Shown here: piece by piece, positions 43,423 through 49,694 of the stretch
How positions within the stretch are numbered: the stretch's first letter is position 1
Layout: the number at the start of each line of letters is the position of its first letter
NCBI GenBank assembly: GCA_001792535.1
Contig: MGGS01000001.1
Location: 1 to 49,694, forward strand
Reading direction: 5' to 3'
Origin: Candidatus Woesebacteria bacterium RIFCSPHIGHO2_02_FULL_42_20
Lineage (GTDB): Bacteria; Patescibacteriota; Microgenomatia; UBA8517
Length of the DNA stretch: 49,694 nt
Translations under genes and position numbers: made by a program
The notes under the pieces: model-generated
Database searches by the model: none
The model's input: the letters and a program-made list of their open reading frames with translations, nothing else
Told to the model about the DNA's origin: nothing

Positions 43423-44671
43423 TAAACCTATTGCTATATCACTTTCACCAAACACCGAGCCCGACGACGTTCGTTTGGCCATAAAAGAATTACTAATCTT
43501 TAACGGTTGGTATGCATCTGCTAAAATTACTGCGCTTGAAAGTACACTAAACGATTACTTCGGTGACGGTTTTAAATCCCTCGCCGTCAACAGTGGCAGG
43601 AGTGCCCTGTACCTGATTTTGGAAACCTTGGGGATTGGCGGGGGGGACGAGGTTATAATCCAAGCATTCACTTGCGTCGCGGTTCCAAATTCTGTCCTTT
43701 GGTGCGGCGCAAAACCGGTATATACGGATGTCGACGATAATTATAACTTGGATGTAAATACTTTGGAAAAGAAAATAAACAAGAATACGAAGGCAATAGT
43801 TGTTCAGCATACATTTGGGCTTCCTGCAAGGATAGAGGAGATTAAAAAGATCGCGGTAAAACATAAACTTCATTTAATTGAAGATTGCGCTCATTGCTTG
43901 GGTGGAACTTATAAGGGGCGGAAACTTGGCACTTTTGGCGATATAGCGTTTTTAAGTTTTGGCCGCGACAAGGTGTTATCGGCTGTTTTTGGCGGCGCTG
44001 TAATAACGAGAAACGATAAAATATTTAATTTGATCACTGCAAAAATTGAAAGGCTGAAATTTCCAAGTAGGTTTTGGGTATTGCAGCAGCAACTACACCC
44101 CATACTTTTTAGTTTGCTTCTACCTGTTTATAACTTGGGTATTGGTAAGTTTACCCTTGGTAAGTTTTTGCTTTTTTTCTTTCAAAGAATTAAATTACTT
44201 TCCTTGCCTGTTTATGAAAAGGAGAAATCGGGAGGTAAAATTGATTTGTTTCCCAGAAAGATGCCTGGATCGCTGGCTTCATTGGCTAAGCACCAATTTA
44301 CAAAGCTAAATAGATATAATCGGCACAGAAGGGAAATAGCACGGCTTTACTTTGATGGCCTGAAGGGTACAAAAGTGATAACGCCCAATTATGATAAAAA
44401 TTCGGTTTGGCTTAGATACCCTGTAAGGCTAGATAAAGCCGGCGAGTTATTTGAATACGCAAAGGCAAGAGGTATGCTTCTTGGCAGGTGGTATAAGAGT
44501 GTAATTGAGCCCGCGAAGGACCTTTCGGTTGTTGGTTATGAACTGGGATCTTGTCCAAACGCGGAGAAGCTCGCCCGAACCGTCTTGAACCTGCCTACTT
44601 ACCCTGGTTTAAATGGTACCGATGTACAAAAAGTTATAGCTATGATAAAAAAATGGTCAATTACAAAGTAG
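43415..44671 (+). CDS. DegT/DnrJ/EryC1/StrS family aminotransferase
   Basis: LAVNSGRSALYLILETLGIGGGDEVIIQAFTCVAVPNSVLWCGAKPVYTDVD, LIEDCAHCLGGTYKGRKLGTFGDIAFLSFGRDKVLSAVFGGAVIT. ATG at 43415. Confidence 0.9.
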   Translation: MFDKPIAISLSPNTEPDDVRLAIKELLIFNGWYASAKITALESTLNDYFGDGFKSLAVNSGRSALYLILETLGIGGGDEVIIQAFTCVAVPNSVLWCGAKPVYTDVDDNYNLDVNTLEKKINKNTKAIVVQHTFGLPARIEEIKKIAVKHKLHLIEDCAHCLGGTYKGRKLGTFGDIAFLSFGRDKVLSAVFGGAVITRNDKIFNLITAKIERLKFPSRFWVLQQQLHPILFSLLLPVYNLGIGKFTLGKFLLFFFQRIKLLSLPVYEKEKSGGKIDLFPRKMPGSLASLAKHQFTKLNRYNRHRREIARLYFDGLKGTKVITPNYDKNSVWLRYPVRLDKAGELFEYAKARGMLLGRWYKSVIEPAKDLSVVGYELGSCPNAEKLARTVLNLPTYPGLNGTDVQKVIAMIKKWSITK

Positions 44672-45678
44672 TCGAGATTAACGATCAAAAAGTGTGGGAT
44701 GGTTTTGTAGTATCGACACAGCCACAGTCATTTTTACAATCCTGGAATTGGGGCGAAACCAATAGCAAGTTGGGTAAGCAAGTTTGGCGATTGGGCTATT
44801 ACGATAAAAAAACATTAGTTGGGGTATGTATGGCAATTATGGAAAGCGCAAAACGTGGCCCACACCTGCTAGTTCCTGGCGGCCCAGTAATAAACTGGAA
44901 AAATAAAAAGCTTGTAGATATATTTGTCGAGAGCGTTAATAATTTAGCCAGAAAAGAAAGGGTTTGGTTTGTGCGTTTCCGTCCAGAGCTACTTGACAAT
45001 TCTCGGCACCGTTCGCTTATGAAAAGCTTGGGATTTGTAGTCTCGCCGATGCATCTGCATGCCCAAAATACATGGGTATTGGATATCAGTCGAAGCGAAG
45101 ACGAAATTATGTCCGGCATGCGCAAAACTACCAGGTATTTAATCCGTCAGGCCATTGGACTAGACGATTTGAAGGTAACTTTTAGCAATTCCAATCAAAA
45201 TGTTAGCGTATTAGGTCAACTGCAAAAGGAAACTGCTTCGCGCCACCGGTTTGTTGGTTTTAGTCAAACACTGTTTAAAGCCCAGATGGACACTTTTGGT
45301 GGTGACGAACAGGCATTTCTGTTTGTCTGTTATCACAGAAGTATTCCTCTTAATGCGGCGATAATTATTTTTTATAATGATATAGCTTATTATCATCACA
45401 GCGCATCCACACTAAAGTTTCCAAAGACCCCTTCATCGTATTTGTTGCAATGGGAGATCATCAAAGAGGCTAAAAGAAGAGGCTGTAGAAAATATAACTT
45501 ATGGGGAATTGCACCAACCGACGATCCCAATCACAGGTTTTATGGCGTAACTGTTTTCAAAAAAGGTTTTGGTGGTCTAAGAGTTGATTGGTTGCCGGCC
45601 TTCGACATACCACTAAGTAGTTTTTATTGGCTGACACATTTTTTTGAGAAAATTAGAAAGAAAGTGCGCCGACTTTAG
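44653..45678 (+). CDS. FemAB/FemX-like peptidoglycan bridge aminoacyltransferase
   Basis: PQSFLQSWNWGETNSKLGKQVWRLGYY, WVLDISRSEDEIMSGMRKTTRYLIRQA, PSSYLLQWEIIKEAKRRGCRKYNLWGIAPTDDPNHRFYGVTVFKKGFGG. ATG at 44653. Confidence 0.9.
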   Translation: MVNYKVVEINDQKVWDGFVVSTQPQSFLQSWNWGETNSKLGKQVWRLGYYDKKTLVGVCMAIMESAKRGPHLLVPGGPVINWKNKKLVDIFVESVNNLARKERVWFVRFRPELLDNSRHRSLMKSLGFVVSPMHLHAQNTWVLDISRSEDEIMSGMRKTTRYLIRQAIGLDDLKVTFSNSNQNVSVLGQLQKETASRHRFVGFSQTLFKAQMDTFGGDEQAFLFVCYHRSIPLNAAIIIFYNDIAYYHHSASTLKFPKTPSSYLLQWEIIKEAKRRGCRKYNLWGIAPTDDPNHRFYGVTVFKKGFGGLRVDWLPAFDIPLSSFYWLTHFFEKIRKKVRRL

Positions 45679-45702
45679 TTTCTTGTATAATAAAACTTGA
45701 CG

Positions 45703-46758
45703 ATGTCCGGAACAAATTCCTTAAGCCTGATTTTAGGGTTAGTTCTTTTTTCCTTTTCGTTTACGAGTGTTCTTATTGTTCCGTTTATAGATATTTTATA
45801 CAAGCTTAAGTTTCTTCGTTTTAAAGAAGCTCCTAAGCTGGGTAAGGTGCCGTTAATCGATAAACTTTTGGACAAAAAAGCCGGAGTACCGACCGGCGGG
45901 GGGATATTGCTCGTAGCCATTGTTACTCTGCTGTTTTTGATACTGATTAGAATTCTTTCTTCTTCAGGTTTCTACATACAATCCTCTCACAACCTTTACT
46001 GGGAGATTTTCATATTGATTTTTACATTTATATCTTTTGCTCTATTGGGCTTATCTGACGATTGGCTAAAAATATTTGGTAAACCCAAAAAAGGAACTCT
46101 AGGGTTGTGGTTTGGGTTAAATCGGAAACTAAAATTCATCCTACAATGGACGCTTGGTTTTACAGTCGCTTTTCTGATTTACCATTTTCTGGGTATAAGT
46201 ATTGTTCATATTCCGGTTATAGATAAAGTTATTAATTTAGGGGTATTTTATATACCCTTGGCGGCCTTAATAATTGTTTTTTTTGCAAATGCTTTTAACC
46301 TCACCGACGGCCTTGACGGTTTATCTTGTGGTTTGTTGCTAATATTTCTAGTCTCCTACATTTTTATTACGGCCACAGCTCTGGACACACCCCTTTCTGT
46401 TTTTATTTCTTTGTGGATAGGAGCCCTGATCGCCTTTCTCTATTTTAATGTTTGGCCTGCGAGAATTATTTTGGGTGACACTGGCGCACTGTCCTTCGGT
46501 GCAACGGTTGCGGTTATAGGTTTACTGACCGGGAACATTGCGGTAGTCTTTGTGATCGGTGGCCTGTTTGTGATTGAATTGGTTAGCTCCGCGATACAAA
46601 TACTTGGTTGGAAGACACTGAAAAGACCACTATTGCCGCTTGCGCCTATTCATCACACCTTTTTAGCAATAGGTTGGGAAGAACCAAAAATTGTTACCAG
46701 AGCTTGGTTGGCTGGAATAATTTTAGCTATTCTAGGTTTATGGTTGTCGACGGTTTAA
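45703..46758 (+). CDS. mraY: Phospho-N-acetylmuramoyl-pentapeptide transferase
   Basis: GVPTGGGILL, GLSDDWLKIFGKPKKGTLGLWFGLNRKLKFILQW, NAFNLTDGLDGLSCG, GDTGALSFGA, PLAPIHHTFLAIGWEEPKIVTR. Confidence 0.95.
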   Translation: MSGTNSLSLILGLVLFSFSFTSVLIVPFIDILYKLKFLRFKEAPKLGKVPLIDKLLDKKAGVPTGGGILLVAIVTLLFLILIRILSSSGFYIQSSHNLYWEIFILIFTFISFALLGLSDDWLKIFGKPKKGTLGLWFGLNRKLKFILQWTLGFTVAFLIYHFLGISIVHIPVIDKVINLGVFYIPLAALIIVFFANAFNLTDGLDGLSCGLLLIFLVSYIFITATALDTPLSVFISLWIGALIAFLYFNVWPARIILGDTGALSFGATVAVIGLLTGNIAVVFVIGGLFVIELVSSAIQILGWKTLKRPLLPLAPIHHTFLAIGWEEPKIVTRAWLAGIILAILGLWLSTV

Positions 46759-46761
46759 CTC

Positions 46762-47850
46762 TTGAGAAAAAGATTAAAAATAGAAAAGAGACCTGTAGAC
46801 AGGAAGCTGTTATTTTTGACAGTCGGCCTGTCTTTGTTTGGTGTTCTAGCAATAACGGATGCGTCCACACCCCAAGCTTTGAGGTATTTTTCGGATAGCT
46901 TTTATTTCGTAAAGAGCCAGATAGTTTCTCTTGTGATCGGTTTGATCAGCCTGATTATTTTTAGTAAGATTGACTTTCGGATTTGGAAAAAATTTTCTGT
47001 AGTTTTTTTGGTTGTGATTCTGGTCATGCTTATTGTGGTTCTGATACCGGGTTTTGGCATAAAAAGTCTTGGGGCTAGAAGGTGGATAAACTTAGGACTT
47101 GTAAGTTTCCAGCCGTCAGAGTTCGTGAAACTTTTTTTTGCTGTCTATGTGTCCAGCCTTGTCGGTGCTAAAAAGAGCTTGCTGTCTTTTTTAATTCCGA
47201 CCGTGATAGTGGCATTTCTTGTCGTACTTCAACCGGACATGGGTACGGCGCTTGTGATACTTGGAATTGCCTCCTCTGCGATTTTTATCGAGGGTATTAA
47301 TTTATTCAAGTTAATCTCGTTATCGTTAGTCGCGTCTGTTGTGGGTCTGGCGACTGTTTTGATTTCCGACTATCGGAGAGAAAGATTAATGTCATTTTTA
47401 AATTCCTCAAACGACCCGCTCACCGGCTCGTATCATGTAAAACAGATATTGCTTGGGCTTGGCTTAGGTGGATTTTTTGGGACAGGTCTCGGCCAGTCAA
47501 GGCAAAAGTTCTTGTTTTTGCCGGAATCGGCAACCGATTCTGTTTTTGTGGTCATTGCAGAAGAGTTGGGATTCCTTGGTGCCGTTACGGTCATTTTACT
47601 TCTCGGTTTGCTGGTTTACAGGATTTTTAAGATTGCACTTGGCTCTCCCGACCGCTTTGCTGCGAGTTTTACTACCTGCGTTGGTATTTGGATTGGATTG
47701 CAGTCATTTTTGAATATAGGTTCGATGGTTGTTCTGGTGCCACTAACCGGAATACCGCTTCCTTTTTTCTCCTTTGGCGGAACGTCGTTAATTGCGCTTT
47801 TGACAAGTATAGGTATAGTTTTAAATATTTCAAAAAATCAAGGTGGGTAA
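46762..47850 (+). CDS. ftsW: FtsW/RodA/SpoVE family lipid II polymerase (TTG start)
   Basis: GARRWINLGLVSFQPSEFVKL, LQPDMGTALVI, LPESATDSVFVVIAEELGFLG, GIPLPFFSFGGTSLIALLTSIGIVLNI. Confidence 0.93.
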   Translation: MRKRLKIEKRPVDRKLLFLTVGLSLFGVLAITDASTPQALRYFSDSFYFVKSQIVSLVIGLISLIIFSKIDFRIWKKFSVVFLVVILVMLIVVLIPGFGIKSLGARRWINLGLVSFQPSEFVKLFFAVYVSSLVGAKKSLLSFLIPTVIVAFLVVLQPDMGTALVILGIASSAIFIEGINLFKLISLSLVASVVGLATVLISDYRRERLMSFLNSSNDPLTGSYHVKQILLGLGLGGFFGTGLGQSRQKFLFLPESATDSVFVVIAEELGFLGAVTVILLLGLLVYRIFKIALGSPDRFAASFTTCVGIWIGLQSFLNIGSMVVLVPLTGIPLPFFSFGGTSLIALLTSIGIVLNISKNQGG

Positions 47851-47853
47851 ATA

Positions 47854-48951
47854 ATGAAAAAAATTGTGTTTGCGGGGAGTCATGGGGCAACTACCGCAGT
47901 TTCAATTATCCAAGAGTTGAAAAAAATCAAGCCCATAAATTGGCAAATTAGCTGGATCGGAGCAAGACGAGCCTTCGAGGGAATTGACAGGAAGCCGTTT
48001 GAAGCCAGATTATTTCCAAAACTTGGTGTTGCTTACTATAGCGTAGATGCGGGCAGGCTGCAGATGAAGTTTTCGGTTTGGACATTGCCAGCGATACTAA
48101 AGGTTCCCTATGGTTTAATTCAGGCATATTTTTTGATGAGAAAAATTAAGCCGGATGTCGTTTTTTCGCTAGGCGGGTCGGTAGGGTTTTTGGCTTGCCT
48201 CTGTGGGTTTTTACTACGAACTCGGGTTTTGGTCCACGAGCAGACGTTTGCCGCAGGAAGAGCAAATCTTTTGTCAAGCCCGTTTGCTACTAAAATTTTA
48301 CTTGCCAGGGGAGAAAGCGGGACGTTTTTCCCAAAGCGCAAAACGGTTCTGGTAGGCAATCCTATTCGGAAAAGCATTAAAAGAGTAAAACCTAAGCGAT
48401 CCATTGGGAATCCTCCCGTATTGCTTGTACTTGGTGGGTCTCGCGGTTCGAAAGTTCTGAACAAATTGCTCGAGCAAATATTGCCTGAATTATTAAAAAA
48501 CTATCACATTATTCACCAGACGGGCGAATTGGACTACGGTCGTTTTTTAACCCTTCGTCAAAGCTTTGATAAGTCCGCAACCCAAAAATATAAAGTTGTA
48601 GCCTTTATAAAAGACGTTGCGCAAACTTATATTAATAGCGACATTATCGTTTCGCGCGCCGGAGCAAATATTGTGTCTGAGATCATGGCAGTCCATAGGC
48701 CGGCTGTACTCATTCCGATACCATGGACTTACAAGGATGAGCAAGTTATTAGTGCACGAATTGCACAAAACTGTGGTATTTCTGTGACATTAAATCAGAA
48801 TAAAATTAGCCCAGGGCGTTTGCTGAAAACAATTGAAATTGTGCGTTCTAACTGGCAAGGGATGGCTAACTCCTCTGTTGGTAAATACACAAAACTCGAT
48901 TTTTATTCTTCGAGACTGATTTGTAAGATAATCTTAAGCTCTTTGGCATGA
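47854..48951 (+). CDS. murG: UDP-GlcNAc:undecaprenyl-PP-MurNAc-pentapeptide GlcNAc transferase
   Basis: IVFAGSHGATTA (GGxGG-type loop altered), VVFSLGGSVGFLACLCGFLLRTRVLVHEQTFAAGRAN, LLVLGGSRGSKVLNKLLEQILPELL, IIVSRAGANIVSEIMAVHRPAVLIPIPW. Confidence 0.92.
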   Translation: MKKIVFAGSHGATTAVSIIQELKKIKPINWQISWIGARRAFEGIDRKPFEARLFPKLGVAYYSVDAGRLQMKFSVWTLPAILKVPYGLIQAYFLMRKIKPDVVFSLGGSVGFLACLCGFLLRTRVLVHEQTFAAGRANLLSSPFATKILLARGESGTFFPKRKTVLVGNPIRKSIKRVKPKRSIGNPPVLLVLGGSRGSKVLNKLLEQILPELLKNYHIIHQTGELDYGRFLTLRQSFDKSATQKYKVVAFIKDVAQTYINSDIIVSRAGANIVSEIMAVHRPAVLIPIPWTYKDEQVISARIAQNCGISVTLNQNKISPGRLLKTIEIVRSNWQGMANSSVGKYTKLDFYSSRLICKIILSSLA

Positions 48952-49619
48952 AAAAAGTGAAAAGAAGGGTAATCTTGGCTGTTCCTTTGTGTCTTGGGCT
49001 TGTGTTTCTTTTGGCCAAAGTATTTGTTGTTATAAACATCAGTTGTTCCAGTCAGTTTGGGCCGTGTAATACGGATTTAGATAAGACCATCCTGGGTTAT
49101 AAAGAGAAGAATATTTTCAAAGCAAAACAGGAGTTGTCAAAATTGTTGCGAGAAAATCCACTTGTGTATAAATACTCGCTAAATTTAAAATCTCCGACAA
49201 ACCTGGAAATTCAGCTTGTGGAGCGGGTTGGCCGCGTGGCAATTGCTGGCAAAACAGGTACTAGTTTTTGGATTGTCGATTCCGACGGCTTGGTTATAAA
49301 AACAGACAATACCACGGCCTTACCGGTTTTGTATACCAAGGATTACAAGACTCAGGTGGGGTATAAAGTTAGCGAAGAATACTTATTTGTCTGCAAACTA
49401 ATTGCCTTGCTGTCTGATACCTACGGTGTGGGTAGCGGGAGGGTGAGTGGCGACGGGCTACATGTTACACTAAATGATAAGACTGAAGTCATTTTTCCGC
49501 TTGTCGGAGACGAAGATTTGTTGTTGGGTAGCCTAAGATATTTGCTTTCACGGTTGAAACAAATATCGACAGGCACTACAATAGATTTGCGTTATAAGAA
49601 TCCAATTATAAGACGCTAA
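48948..49619 (+). CDS. ftsQ: FtsQ/DivIB-like cell division protein (TM plus POTRA)
   Basis: N-terminal TM then IFKAKQELSKLLRENPLVYKYSLNLKSPTNLEIQLVERVGRVAIAG (POTRA-like); sits between murG and ftsA. Confidence 0.75.
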   Translation: MKKVKRRVILAVPLCLGLVFLLAKVFVVINISCSSQFGPCNTDLDKTILGYKEKNIFKAKQELSKLLRENPLVYKYSLNLKSPTNLEIQLVERVGRVAIAGKTGTSFWIVDSDGLVIKTDNTTALPVLYTKDYKTQVGYKVSEEYLFVCKLIALLSDTYGVGSGRVSGDGLHVTLNDKTEVIFPLVGDEDLLLGSLRYLLSRLKQISTGTTIDLRYKNPIIRR

Positions 49620-49628
49620 TTAGTGTTT

Positions 49629-49694
49629 ATGAAAGACAATAAAATCATTGCCGCGGTTGATATAGGCTCGTCGAAAATAACTACTTTGATTGCC
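49629..49694 (+). CDS. ftsA: FtsA, N-terminal fragment (runs off the window)
   Basis: MKDNKIIAAVDIGSSKITTLIA: actin-like phosphate-1 motif AAVDIGSSKI. Confidence 0.85.
   Translation, partial: MKDNKIIAAVDIGSSKITTLIA

Noticed and set aside
1-49694. CRISPR arrays, tRNA/rRNA genes, transposases, prophage or toxin-antitoxin modules
   Set aside because: None recognised on either strand; the only short tandem repeats are the heptamer arrays and MraZ boxes reported above.
1-49694. UGA recoding to glycine (code 25), considered because of glyS and likely CPR origin
   Set aside because: Many genes end in UGA within ATGA overlaps with well-formed downstream genes, so UGA is a stop here.

Overview
The window looks like one stretch of a compact bacterial chromosome, probably Patescibacteria/CPR and Microgenomates-like (inferred from gene content and order, not tested). 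Nearly every gene is on the + strand and genes are very tightly packed. Many ATGA stop/start overlaps show that UGA is a stop codon here, so this is not the glycine-recoded code 25. Three blocks are visible. (1) 1-19.6 kb: a surface-glycan locus with GT2, GT4 and GT39-like glycosyltransferases, an O-antigen ligase/polymerase-like protein, a hexapeptide acyltransferase, a ManC-like nucleotidyltransferase, an initiating sugar transferase and a DUF4012 protein. (2) 19.6-23.5 kb: recO, a PIG-L deacetylase, an orphan Cys-containing ORF, and glycyl-tRNA synthetase. (3) 23.5-49.7 kb: an expanded, rearranged dcw (division and cell wall) cluster, mraZ-rsmH-ftsL-like-ftsI-murA-murE ... Mpl-like ... murB ... 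murF-like ... mraY-ftsW-murG-ftsQ-ftsA. It is interleaved with atypical genes: an ATE/Bpt-like aminoacyl-transferase homologue, a frameshifted alpha/beta hydrolase, an NlpC/P60-like protein, a 50-aa LysW-like carrier protein absent from the ORF track, a threonine-synthase-like PLP enzyme, a UbiA prenyltransferase, LCP, DUF2130, a stand-alone ATP-cone, an ATP-grasp ligase, a DegT aminotransferase and a FemX-like transferase. The most interesting signals are the LysW-like ORF, a family of heptameric DNA repeats inside three glycosyltransferase genes (two at the same position of the GT2 fold), the non-canonical set of muropeptide-modifying enzymes in the dcw cluster, and MraZ-type boxes at an exact 10-bp period. 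No tRNA, rRNA, CRISPR array or IS element was recognised. All family calls are from reading motifs; no searches were run.
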